DNA of 64,000 nt from Chara braunii (lineage: Eukaryota; Streptophyta; Charophyceae; Charales; Characeae). The DNA is taken from contig BFEA01000092.1 of NCBI GenBank assembly GCA_003427395.1, forward strand, positions 428,751 to 492,750, written 5' to 3'. Shown one piece after another: positions 44,150 to 55,493 of this stretch. The position numbers and the translations under genes are program-made. Below the pieces are notes generated by a model. It ran no database searches and was not told the DNA's origin. It saw only the letters and a list, made by a program, of their open reading frames with translations. Each line of letters starts with the position of its first letter. Within the stretch, counting starts at the first letter, position 1.

Positions 44150-46075
44150 AATTTTGCATCGGTTTAGGGTGGTCCGGATCTGCTATGTGGTCGGATGGTT
44201 GGTTTTGGCTGGTAGGTCAGGAGGATTCTACTGGGACGACTCAGGCCAGTGCTGGAGTTGAGGCTCTGTAACCTGGGTTACCGTAGGAGCTTGAGGCCTG
44301 GGGAGTTATGCCTGTCAGTGCGGCATAACCAGTGGATTCGACGAAGTCATTGCCGGGGGTGTTCCCCTGTAACTGTGGGGCTTGATGACTTTTGAGGAGT
44401 AGTCGAGGGTGGAAGACACTTCTTCCGTGAGAACAAGGTGGACCGGTTCTGGGGTAGCGGTGGCACCCTGTCACCCTAGCATGAGGGGGTTTGAGGTCTG
44501 CCGCGTTTTTGTACGAGGACTGACGGCCGCCACCTTCCCTCCTTCTGCTTAGCAGGTCCTAGTCTGTCCTGACTGTTGCCCTTAGTGGGTAGAGTAAGAG
44601 GAAGGGGGTGGCTAGAATCGGGTTTGAAGGGTTGGGGTGGGTTGGGGTGGGATCAGGCAGAGGGAGAACCTATCGTTTAGGGTAGTAGGCCTACGAGAAG
44701 GGCAGGGTGGGACGACACTGGCCGGTGCTGGAGCATAGCTCTGTGACCAGGGGGAGCTTGAGGCCATTGAAGTTATGCCGAGGGTAGAAGGCATAACCAT
44801 CCCGTTCAACGTAGCTGTAGCTGGGGCGGTGACCCTGTAACCTGAGGGGCTTGACAGTTCAGGAAGTTGTCGAGGGAGGAAGGCACTTCCTGCCGGTCAG
44901 AAACAGTCAGGTCGGTACTGGGGTAGGTAGTGTTGCCCTGTAACCTCAACGAGAGGGGTATGAGATCTGATGATTTCGGGCACGAGGGTCGAAAGCTTGG
45001 GCGGTGGTTCTTCGTCTGTGGTGAGGGAAGAAGATGGTTGGTTAGTGTTTCTAGTTCGTATCCACTTTCTTTTGCTTCCTGAATATTCTCGGAATATGGT
45101 CATTGGCAGTTGCTAAATTTTTAGAATTTCTCAGAATTATCCAAAAGGCAATCTGTTCTTCAAAAAGGGGGGTAGTCTGTTTTTGTCCTAAAAAGTGTCT
45201 TCTGGATCCTGGGGATTCCTGGCAACTTTGTTTAGGTGGCTTCGAGGCTGTAATACTAAGTGACCTGAGGCTGTTCGATGCCAGAACGACGCTGGCCGGT
45301 GCTGGGGTGTTGCCCTGTAACCTGCTGATGCAGGAGCATGAGGCCTGGTAGAGAGATCTGGGGGTGCTTTGGGGGGGCATTCCACGGGACAACCAAGGGT
45401 TGCTGCTGGGACGACGCTGGCCGGAGCTGGGGTGAGTTGTGTTGCCCTGTAACCCAGCACGATGGGGGGCGTGAGGCCTGGTAGAGCTCGGCAGGGAGTA
45501 AGACAGAGTTGGAGAACCTTGGAAGGTTTTGTTAGGGATTGCGCGGGTATTGGGGCTTTTGTAGGACTTCAGCTGTCTATTCCCATACCTTTTCTCAGTA
45601 ATGGGCAAGAAAGGGATCCAGGTGAGAGAGATAAAGATATCACGCGTCCTACTAGTGAAGGGCCTAGCTGGTAGGACAGAAATAGGGCATAGCAGCAGCA
45701 GAGATGGTGGCTTTGCTGCAGTAAGTCTTGCCGGAGTGAGGTAAAGAGGACTGATGGTGGATTCTTGAGTCGTTTTCTGAATATTGTCTAACTCTGAAGT
45801 TCCTTGCAAAAAGCGGTCTGAAGTAGCTCCAAAACTCTTAGTTGGTTTCTAGTCTCATTTTCATGGAATTTTCTGATGACTTTTCTGAGTGCTCGTTATG
45901 GGACGCTGGGCCCGGTTCCCAGTTTGTGCCAATTTGTGAGGATATGGTTGTATCTATGGGACGCTGGACCCGGTTTCCAGCAGGTGTTGCTCCCCACCAA
46001 TAGATGGAGCTTNTNTTTTTNTTAAANAAANAAAAAANAAAAANAAAAAAAAANAAAAAAAAAAAAAAAAAAAAA
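44150..46075 (+). mobile_element. Poly(A)-tailed non-coding element with higher-order repeat, copy A
   Basis: Eight monomers each pair a ggccggtgctggggt-like string with a ccctgtaacc-like string; the latter lies near 44264, 44364, 44466, 44739, 44833, 44936, 45313 and 45444. Monomers are about 100 bases and grouped in threes, the group recurring about every 470 bases. A unique 3' part (45500-45890), the shared tail (45957-46012) and poly(A) with several Ns follow. It has no protein-coding signature. Copy B (48076-49830) matches it in opposite orientation, including the 3' part and tail. The 5' boundary is uncertain. Confidence 0.65.
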
Positions 46076-46120
46076 GAGAAGAAGAAGAAGAAGAAGAAGA
46101 AGAAGAAGAAGAAGAAGAAG
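46076..46120 (+). repeat. (GAA)n microsatellite
   Basis: About 14 GAA units directly after the poly(A) of copy A. Confidence 0.95.
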
Positions 46121-46137
46121 GGAAAGGGCGTCACACC

Positions 46138-46236
46138 AACTGGCCTAGCTCAGTTGGTATACCCATGAACTCTTGAAATACAGACCTCAGTTTGAATTCC
46201 GATGGAATCAGATGAGAGAAAAGAGCGCTGAATTAT
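46138..46236 (+). repeat. tRNA-derived SINE
   Basis: Box A GGCCTAGCTCAGTTGGTA and box B CAGTTTGAATTCCG with the same spacing and 3' ending as the copies at 3862-3962 (minus) and 29951-30048. It abuts the TIR element at 46241. Confidence 0.65.
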
Positions 46237-46240
46237 TAAA

Positions 46241-47525
46241 AGGGAAAACTGTTAAAATGTCCCTGAAAGATGGGGTATTTCGGCGGATATCCCTAAAAAG
46301 GCATGGGTATGGCAAAATGCCGCTCTTACGGTTGTGAAACTTTGCAAAACACCCCACTCGTCAATTAAAACCAGTATCTTGTGCATATACCTACCCCTAC
46401 TAGGCCCTGTGCATTTTGTCCATATGCCCCTACCAGTACCTGCTCTTACGGTTGTGACCCTTCATGGAAAATTTTGCAAATGCCCCTACCGGTTTTCTAC
46501 TTACCCCTTTCCTCCCCCTCCATCTTCATCTCCATCCTCTTCCCTCCTCCTCTACTCCCACCTTCCCACCACCATCTCTACACCTTTCTCATCAGTTTCA
46601 GTCTCTGTCTCATCATCTTTTCACCCCTCTCCATCTGCCTGCCTGTCGGAGAGGCGGTAAAAAGGTGATGAGACAGAGACGGAAAATGATGAGAAAGGTG
46701 TAGAGATCGAGATGGGAAGGAGGGAGTAGAGGAGGAGGGGAGGTTACAGAGAGTCGGTGCGAAGGCCATGAGACAGATGGAAGATGATAAGAGAGGTGTA
46801 GAGATGGAGGTGGGAAGGAGGGAGTAGAGGAGGAGGATGGAAGATGATGGAGATGGGTGTGGGAGGGTGAGAGTAGAGGAGGAGGAGGAGGGAAGGCGGT
46901 GGGGATGGACATGGGAAGGCCAGAGATTGGAGAGGTGGTGAAAAGGTGATGAGACAGAGATGGAAAATGACAAGAAAGGTTTAGAGATGGCGGTGGGAAG
47001 GTGGGAGCAGAGGAGAAAGAGGGAAGATGATGGAATTGGACGTGCCAGTGTGAAGGTGGGAGTAAGAAGGAGATGGAAATAGAGAGCCGAGGGGAAGGAA
47101 AGGTGGGACATGGAGCAGGAGTAGAACTTGAAAGATGAGCAAATGGAGGCAACAGGTGTGAGGAGGAGGAGGCTGTATTGCGTGGAAGCATCTTACCTGG
47201 GCGGCTCTGGCAACACACCGCCAGCAGAATCGGTAGGGCGAGGGCAACACCCAACGGGCAAAACATGGGCGGCAACAGTCCAACAGAAAACAGCACCAGC
47301 AACACAAATCGTTCAAGTTGGATGTGGGGCAGGCAGAAAAGATGCCTGCCCAGTAGAGGGGCAGATGGCAAAAGGAGAGCACCGGCTGTGCTTCGGCAAG
47401 TGCATATGGCAAAATTTCCCACGACCAGGACAGGTTCATATGCAGAAGATTGGGTTGTAGCCCTGTGTTTTACCGGTATCTAGCAAAATACCCCAACTGT
47501 TAGGGGCATTTCAACAATTTTCCCT
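46241..47525. mobile_element. TIR element with GA/CT-rich inverted interior
   Basis: Left end AGGGAAAACTGTTAAAATG and right end (reverse complement) AGGGAAAATTGTTGAAATG continue as inverted repeats for about 42 bases with around eight mismatches (both later have tggggtattt). The interior has a CT-rich arm (46497-46640) opposed by several GA-rich units (46660-47110, each with gatgagacagag and aaggtgtagagatgg). A plus-strand frame at 47128-47460 has no known motif. No transposase; the target duplication is unclear. Confidence 0.65.
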
Positions 47526-47550
47526 GATTGAAAAAAAAGGAAGGGAGTCA

Positions 47551-47700
47551 GTTTTTTTTTTTTTTTTTTTTTTTAACAAGAACAACCCGAACGGATGCTA
47601 GGTGTGCTGATACGAGCAGACACATCTAGCACCGCCGGGGAGGCTCCATCTATTGGTGGGGAGCAGCACCTACTAGAAACCGGGTCCAGCGTCCCATTGG
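47551..47700 (-). mobile_element. Short shared-tail retroposon
   Basis: Poly(T) (47551-47574) precedes the reverse complement of the longer tail form (ctagcaccgcc, ggctccatctattggtgg, gaaaccgggtccagcgtccc). The tail includes the gctagNtgtgtctgct stretch also present at 9.4 and 12.1 kb. Confidence 0.65.
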
Positions 47701-48073
47701 ATACAGCATTATGTTGCAGTGTTTGTTGGGCATATGGTGAGTAGAGTTTCAAACGTCAGAGCTTCTTTCTAATCCCTCAGGGCTGCATAAGTTACCCATC
47801 CAAATTACGGAGCTCCTACTTTCAACTGGCCCAGCCCCACCAGGATGGTGCTCGCCGTGTTTATGACTTGTGCCCTCGTCGTGCTGCTAGTGGCTGGATT
47901 CCCATCCTCGGTGTCTGCAACCCCCCTTATTCCAACCTTTTTTCGAAACCATTTATACGTACTAAACCTTGTACCCTCTTCGAGTACCTTGCCCCAATTC
48001 TTATGAACCTTAAAGCTGTGGCCGAGGGACAACAGTGAATTATTATAAATAAAAAAAAAGGGGAGTCGAGTGG

Positions 48074-48075
<2 letters not shown>

Positions 48076-48131
<56 letters not shown>

Positions 48132-49830
48132 CACACATGCTCCATCTATTGGTGGGGAGCAGCACCTGCTGGAAACCGGGTCCAGCGTCCCATAGATACA
48201 ACCATATCCTCTCAAATTGGCACGAGCTGGGAACCGGCCCCAGCGTCCCTTGAGTACGTTCAGAAAAACCATCAGAAAATTTCATGACAATGAAACTAAC
48301 GGTATACTGAGGCTACTTCAGAGCTTTTTTGTAAGGAACATTCAGAGATAAACAAAAAACAGAAGAAGACTCGGGAATCCACCAACAGTCCTCCTCACCC
48401 CACTAGCAGGATGCGTGATACCTTTCTCTCTCGATCCCTTACCTTCCCGTTACTCAGAAAAGCTACGGGAATAGACTGCAAAAGTCCTAAAAAGAACCCC
48501 AATCCCGCAAAATCCCTAACAGATCCTTCCAAGGATCTCCAACACTGTCGTATTCCCTGCCGAGCTTCCAGGTCTTACACCCCCCATCCTGCTGGGTTAC
48601 AGGGCAACACAACTCACCCCAGCTCCGACCAGCGTCGTCTCAGCAGCAACCCTTGGTTGTCCCGTGGGATGCCCCCCCAAAGCACCCCCAGATCTCTCTA
48701 CCAGGCCTCATGCCCCTACATCAACAGGTTACAGGGCAACACCCCAGCACCGGCCAGCGTCGTTCTGGCGTCGAACAGCCTTAGGTCACCGAGTATTACA
48801 GCCTTGAAACTACCTAGAAGAGATTGCCAGGAAACCCCAGGCTCCAGAAGACTTTTTAAGGACAGAACAGACTACCCCCTTTTTTTGAGAATTGGATTTA
48901 ACCACGTAAAGATTCGTAATTTGAAAACATAAAAAAGGCCTGGCGGGTCCTAGAAATGCTCAGAAACCCTTGGAATCCCTAACGCTCCTTCCGAGGCCTT
49001 TCAACAGTGTCCTACTCCCTGTCGAGCTCTTCCAGGTCTCACACCCCACATCCTGCTAGGTTACAGGGTGACACAACTCACCCCAGCTCCGACCAGCGTC
49101 GTCCCAACAGCAACCCTTAGCTGTTCCGTAGGGTGCCCACCCCTAAGCATCCCCAGGTCTCTCTACCAGGCCTCATGCTCCTGCATCACAGGTCACAGGG
49201 TAACACCCCAGCTCCGGCCAGCGTCATTCTGGCATTGAGCAGCCACAGGTCCCTGAGTATAACAGCATCAAAAACCATCTGAGAAAAGTTGCTAGGGATC
49301 CCGAGAACCCAAAAGCATTCTTAAGACCCCCGAACAGCCATCTGTAAAAAGAAAAAAAGAAGGGGGGGGAGATCAAAACTGAATACCAACCATCCTAAAG
49401 TCCCCCCCTCAACAAAGGAGCCGTCGGTCTCGACTTTCGGTCCTCGAACCAGAGCACACTAGGTCTCATACCCCCTTTTGCATGGGTAACAGGGCACCGC
49501 AACCTTCCCAGTACCGACCAACCTAGTTCTGTCGGATAGGAAGTGCCTTCCTCCCTCGGCAATTCCCATAGCGACAAACCCCTACACAGGTTACAGGGTC
49601 AGAACCCCGGCGCCGCTTGTGTTGGACGATCTGGTTATGCCTTCCACCCTCGGCATAATTCCATGGGCCTCAAGCTCCCCCCTGGGTCACAGAGCGAAGC
49701 TCCGGCACCGGCCCATGTTATCCCAGCCTCGTTCTCCTAACCTACTGACCTTCCCCGACATCCATCCTCTAATTGAGGGCCACCTTTCCTCCGCCCATCC
49801 TCCCCTTTTTAATTCCCCCCTCCTTCCTTG
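48076..49830 (-). mobile_element. Poly(A)-tailed non-coding element with higher-order repeat, copy B
   Basis: Reversed copy of 44150-46075: poly(T) 48076-48128, shared tail, the 3' part and seven monomers. The ggttacaggg-type core lies at 48595, 48727, 49059, 49192, 49485, 49589 and 49685. A 464-base duplication of a two-monomer block (48595/48727 to 49059/49192) gives a different monomer number from copy A, so the array has expanded or contracted. Confidence 0.65.
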
Positions 49831-50220
49831 ATCAAAATCAAAATTATTTGAGTTTATAGAACTTCTATAGGACTTTATGTGAAGAATCTTTTCAGAAATT
49901 TCTTAGAAGCTTTTATAGGAAATTATTTCGTTTCTAGAACTTCTATAGGAATTTATTTGAAGAATCTTTTCAGAAATTTCTTTGAAGCTTTTATAGGAAA
50001 ATATTTCGAAAATATTTTTAGAATTTTTTGTAGGAAAATATTTCGAGAAGTAGAAGTTTTTTGAAGCTTTTATTCGAAAAATATTTCGAGTTTGTAGAAT
50101 CAGAAGTTTCTTAGAAGCTTTTATAGGATATTATTTCGAGAATATTTTTAAAAGCTTTTATAGGAAAAAAATTCGAGAATCAGAAGTTTTTTTTCGGAAG
50201 CTTTTATAGGAATTCCAATA
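49831..50220 (+). repeat. AT-rich degenerate tandem array
   Basis: agaagcttttatagga and aatatttcgag recur about every 40-70 bases, with tcagaaatttctt in the first units. Confidence 0.75.
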
Positions 50221-51143
50221 CGAGGTTTGAAGTCTAAACCGAGCATGTCGATCATCAGGAAAATTCCAATTGATCAGCAGAAAGAAAACGAATCAGGAAA
50301 TCATAAACTGAGAAATTCATAAGAGCACCCAATGAACAATAGAAAGAAATCGAATCAAGAAATCGTGAACTGAGATCTTCTGATTATCCCCCCTTATAGA
50401 ATCAATCATTAGTACACGTGAATTAGGAATCATGGTTATGAGCAGGGGGAAGCTGCCCTCCTTCCTTTCTTGCAGCCATGTGACTTCGTAAAAAATCCCG
50501 TAAGAAGAAAAAACCCTCTGTCTCCCCTTCATCCACCCTCACTCAAACCCAACCCCTTCACCTTCGGAGGGAAGAACAAACTCCCTCCATCTACCTGCCC
50601 TACCGGCCTCAAGGGCCTGCCATAACACCAACACAGGCAAACGAAGGTACCAATCGGCCATCCCCCTAAACTTCTCCAACATCGGGATGGTGGGGCAACA
50701 TCTCGTTGAGCCTGCCAACGAGCTACCCCAGGGAGTTCAAGCTTACCGCAGAGACTTGAGTCCACCGCTTCGCAGGGCAGATGAAAGTAGACAGAGGAGA
50801 CCATGCATCCTGTGCCGTCATCTCCAGCCGCTCTCCTTGTGGCGCCTTAATCAGCAAACACGTGTAGAAAGGGAAAGAAAGGATGTCGAAAGGAGAAGGG
50901 TCCACACGCTCGAATTCCATGGCGCGCCCTAAAACTTCGATATCTCGTGATCTGCTGGACCTTTCGGTCTGAAATTTGGACCACCTCAGCTCCACAGCGT
51001 AGACCACCGGTGGTCCAAGTTTCAGCTCGGGGCGCGCGCCCAATCGCGCGCAATCCTCGAGCGCGCGCGCGCTATTTCCCTTGCTGCATGCTGTTATCCG
51101 ACGCTCGTGGCTCCTCTCCGTGGTGTCCTTGATTGATGCTGTC
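50221..51143. other. No gene supported; GC-rich
   Basis: Overlapping frames on both strands (for example 50529-50804 minus) have no motif. 51030-51075 is a gcgc-rich block. Confidence 0.4.
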
Positions 51144-51175
51144 GGGGCGCAGCGCTCCCAGTAGCGCTGCGCCCC
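51144..51175. repeat. 13-bp perfect hairpin
   Basis: ggggcgcagcgct and agcgctgcgcccc are reverse complements separated by cccagt. No T run follows. Confidence 0.85.
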
Positions 51176-51204
51176 GCCAAGTCGAGTGGTCTTTTCGCAG
51201 CGGT

Positions 51205-51245
51205 TACAATTGGAATGATACAGAGAAAGAAGATGCCCCCCCCTG
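51205..51245 (+). pseudogene. U6 snRNA 5'-half fragment
   Basis: aattggaatgatacagagaa differs by one base from the invariant U6 segment that includes the ACAGAG box region, and is followed by a partial agatgcccc. No other U6 part is present, so it would be a truncated retrocopy. Confidence 0.4.
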
Positions 51246-52148
51246 GTTGGTCATGAAGGTGCATGTTCCTTCCGGGCCTTGCTGGGGGCTAGAGATAGCA
51301 TGCGTACTACTCCCCACCCACAGTAGAGTAGGTAAGCTTAGCCCCAGGGGATAGGTTCAACTCATAACTCGTAGTGCAGCTTAGCGTCAGCTGTTAGATA
51401 TTAGGGCTTAGTGTAGCTGTTACCTGCATTCCTCCTTTACTATCGAGTGCGAAGCGGTGCCCCATCCTGGTCAGGTTGTCGTGCCCCTTGCAGGTCCGGT
51501 TGGCGGATAAACCGGTTCGAGTACACGGCTGATGGTGGGTAGTGTGAGATGAAAAATGAGAGAAGAGAACAGTGTAACGAACACAGCTGTCCGCCATATG
51601 AGGAGGAGAAAGCTTTCCAAGTAATAATAATAATAATAATTCCTATACTCTTGACGGAAAGCACAGGTCTCGCGTGAGACCTGACGCTTCCCACGTGAGA
51701 CCCCGCTCCCATTTGGACCCAGGTCAACTCGGGCCAAGCCTCTTTTTCTCGGCGACCAACTTTTATTTCCAGTTCGGGAGTGACTGTCCGAACATCATTT
51801 TCCGCGGTTCCTTTTATCACGCCTGACTATTGTTTGGAGTCTGGCGGTGAGTGCTCAAATATCATTTTTCCGCGATTTTGTTTTAGACTCTGGTGGCGAC
51901 TGTTCGGGCCGAGGTTGGTTCGGGCCTGGGTGAACGGAGTTGGGAAGCGTGATTGTGCAACAGTCGTGTGGAACACTCGGGCAGAAGGCCGTTGTTGGCG
52001 CAGTTCAAAGAACGAGGTCTATTTTGGCCGTGGGTTTGTGGACTTAATCCCCAAGTGTGGCAGTGTATATTTCCATGCTCTAGTGGACAATTCATTCAAT
52101 TTTGCTCATCCTATCCATGGAAATAGCTGCGAGGTTGGAAACTTACCT

Positions 52149-52152
<4 letters not shown>
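51246..52152. other. No gene seen
   Basis: Includes a short (TAA)n at 51623-51641. No coding support. Confidence 0.4.
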
Positions 52153-52202
<50 letters not shown>

Positions 52203-52272
52203 GTCTCTTATACACATCTAGATGTGTATAAGAGACAGGCCGGGCACCCGGGCATGTATCCGGGCATAAGTN

Positions 52273-52360
<88 letters not shown>
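52153..52360. repeat. (TC)n microsatellite, broken by adapter-containing filler
   Basis: TC runs at about 52153-52200 and 52273-52360 flank 72 bases of artefact (52201-52272). Confidence 0.9.
52201..52238. other. Nextera mosaic-end junction adapter (assembly artefact)
   Basis: CTGTCTCTTATACACATCT followed at once by its reverse complement is the 38-base junction of Nextera mate-pair libraries. It is followed by 33 bases identical to 40878-40910 and then an N. It is library DNA, not genome. Confidence 0.95.
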
Positions 52361-52363
<3 letters not shown>

Positions 52364-53945
52364 CGCGCGCACGCGCATGCGCATGCGCCGCGACATTTGC
52401 ATCTGACAGCTCCTTAGTCCATACACCGGGATTTCTTTTCAATGTATTTGTCCGTCGCGGTGTATCTTCCTATGTTCTTGCGGAAGATTCCTTCTCATTT
52501 TGCACATTGGCAGGCTGCTCAGTTGATGCACACATGAAACTGTTGAATTGCAGACGTGAATTCCAATCTAGCGGCAACCACAATAAAATAGTTCTGGTTT
52601 ACAAAGGATCCGACGACATCGTGATGCCTTGGCCAATGCCCCCCCGAATGCTGCCCCTCCCTCATGTTCTAAAAAATAATTGTCAGGAACAAGCCTTCAA
52701 GGGGCCCTATCAGACATCACATTGTTTTGGGCTAAGGCCCCCAGCAAGCCAAGTGCCCGCCCTAAGTGAAGGCGGGCCTGAATATTCGTCAAAGGCAAAA
52801 TTCGACATTTCCATATATGGGTATTCAGGCTCTCGCAGCACACCAGTTGGTTGGGAAGACGCGTGAGCCTCACAATGTTGTGTCAGACAGTTGGCCCAGG
52901 CCGTGACAGTTAGGCCTAGGCACACATACACAAAGCAGGGCCAATACATTGGGAAGCAGGCCTTCGGCCTTGGCAAAAGTAGTAGTGTCGACGCACCTGC
53001 CTCGGAGCCCTGCACAGATGCAGCAAACAGCCCAAGTCCGGAGACTCAGGCCAAGCCTTACCGCAAAGGGCCCAGGCCCTCAACTGTAGTCTCGGGCCTG
53101 GGCGCAGGGTCCAGGACCCAACCAGAAGCTACTGGAAGCTTCCAGCCAGGCCACATGCAGCATCCAGGAGTCTGCCACTGCCACAAAAGGAATGAGGCAG
53201 CCCAGGCCAGGCATTATGGCCAGTGCTGGCAATGCAGAAGTGTTGTTGTGCTCTCGCTTGATGTTGCGCTGCTGCCAAGGGCGCTGACGGGGCGCGAGAG
53301 GTGTAGTGGGGGCGCTGCAGGGCAGCAGGGCGCAGGCAGCCATAGCCGAGCTGCTGGGCGCCAGGGGGTACAACGGATGATCAGGTGGTCTTCAGGGAAG
53401 GAGGCGCTGTGTGGGGTGATCAAGGTCTGATTGAGGGTGACGAGAAACGAACCTGGTACAAGAAGAGAGGTCGGCGATGGTGTTGGCAGTCATGTACATT
53501 GGTCTTCGTGAGTCGAAGTGATCCTGTTGCGTGAACCAGCTATAGGTAGGATAGTCGGGTAGAGTAGGCTGGGCGTTGAGCGCCAGACAGAGCAGAGCGA
53601 CTTTGGATACTGTGTTGGTGTGGCCTACGGGCGTGAACATTGGCTCATTACTTCATTGTATTGCTCTATATGGATGGTTTTCTCGGTGCATTTGTACGCT
53701 CTGCTTGAGACACGACTACTTAGACAGCTGTGTGATTTCACAATTTCGTTTTATGTATATCGCTCACTCTCATATTCCTTGCATAACAATAACAAGTGGG
53801 CCCGCCGCGGCTCCGCTCGCGGCAAAAAGAGCAGAGATTGTGAGGTTCGAGTACGTAGAAATTCAGTATTTGATATGGATGGCAAAAACGAAAGATGTTT
53901 TTCCGTGTTACCTATTGTGTCAGTTCTACCAATTGGCTCTTTCTT

Positions 53946-53950
<5 letters not shown>
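52361..53950. other. No recognised gene
   Basis: Starts with an alternating purine-pyrimidine tract (52362-52388, gcgcgcgcacgcgcatgcgc). Frames of 100-180 codons occur on both strands from 52.5 to 53.6 kb but have Pro/Gln-rich composition without motifs. Confidence 0.4.

Positions 53951-54026
<76 letters not shown>
53951..54026. repeat. (CT)n microsatellite
   Basis: About 76 bases of CT. Confidence 0.95.
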
Positions 54027-54031
<5 letters not shown>

Positions 54032-55493
54032 TGACTTCCTCCTCCCCATCCCAACCCTCCGATCCTCTCTCCCCATCCCGACCTCCTCCCTTCGCTATCC
54101 CGACCCCCTTTGCCCTTGTCGCCACGATCCCGACAACTTCTCGATCTCGACTTCCCCTTCCGCTATCCCGACGTCGTCGGTCTTCGGGTTGCGCCCATCC
54201 CGCATCCCCACTTCCCCCTCCCCATCCCGACCCCCCGATCCGCTCTCCCCATCCGGACCTCCTCCCCTCGCTATCCCGACCTCCGGACCTGTCCCTCCCC
54301 ATCCCGACTCCGTTGCCCCCTTTGCCCTTGTCGCCCCCATCCCAACAACTTCTCGATCCCGACTTCCCCTTCCACTATCGCGACGTCATCGGTCTCCGGG
54401 CTGCGCCCATCCTGCATCCCAACTTCCCCCTCCCCATTCCGATTCTCCGACCCCTCCTCCCCATCCCGAATCCAGACTCTCTCACGCATCCCGACTTCCC
54501 CCTCCCCATCCCGACCCTCCGACCCTCTCTTGCGTCCATCCCGCATCCCGACTTCCCCCTCCCCATCCCGACTCTCCGACCCCCTCTCCCCATCCCGACT
54601 TCGTCCTCTCTTTCCATCCCGACTTCCCCTTCCCCTATCCCAGCGTCGTCCGTCTTCCGACCGGAATCCAGACTCCCCCTCGCATCCCGACTTCCCCATC
54701 CCGACAACTTCTCGATCCCGACTTCCCCCTCCGCTATCCCGACGTCGTCGGTCTTCGGGTTGCGCCCATCCCGCATCCCGACTTCCCCCTCCGCATTCCG
54801 ACTCTCCGACCCCTACTCCCCCCCGCATCCCGACTTCCCCCTCCCCATCCCGACCCTCCGACCCTCTCTTGCGTCGATCCCGCATCCCGACTCCCCCCTC
54901 CCCATCCCGACTCTCTGACCCCCTCTCCCCATCCCGACTTCCTCCTCTCTTTCCGTCCCGACTTCAACTTCCCCTTCCCCTATCCCAGTGTCGTCCGTCT
55001 TCCGACGCGAATCCAGACTCCCCCCCGCATCCCGATTTCCCCCTTCCCATCCTGACCCTCCGACCCTCTCTCCCCATCCCCATCCCGACTTCCTCCCCTC
55101 CCTATCCCGACCTCCGGACATCCCAACTTCGTTGCCCCCTTTGGCCATCCTGATTTCCATCCCGGTTTCTCCCCTCCTCTATCCCGACCTCCTCGCCTCC
55201 ATCCCGCCAACTTTTCGATCGCGACTTCCCAACGTCGTCGGGCTTTGGGTTGCGTCCATCCCGCATCCCGACTTCTCCCTCCCCATCCCGACCCTCCGAC
55301 CCTCTCTCCCCATCCCGATTTCCTCCCCTCCCTATCCCGACCTCCGGACGCGTCCCTCCCCATCCCGACTTCGTTAACCCCTTTGCCCATCCCGACTTCC
55401 ATCCCGGCTTCTCCCCTCCTCTATCCCGACCTCTTCGCCCCCATCCTGACAACTTTTCAATCCCGACTTCCCCTTCCCCTATCCCAACAAAAT
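54027..55493 (+). repeat. C-rich minisatellite (catcccgac words), about 1.47 kb
   Basis: Words catcccgacttccccctccc and ctccgaccc recur throughout, with a longer module that adds cgtcgtcggtcttcgggttg (near 54170, 54385 and 54745) or similar. All six frames stay largely open because of composition, giving Ser/Pro-rich and Gly/Arg-rich false proteins. The array runs into an N gap. Confidence 0.9.

Noticed and set aside
50529-51053. Minus-strand frames near 50.5-51.0 kb as host genes
   Set aside because: Overlapping frames on both strands with GC bias and no recognisable domain.
53620-55493. Long Ser/Pro-rich frames on the plus strand and Gly/Arg-rich frames on the minus strand
   Set aside because: All frames stay open at once in a C-rich minisatellite without stop words, and some run through Ns.
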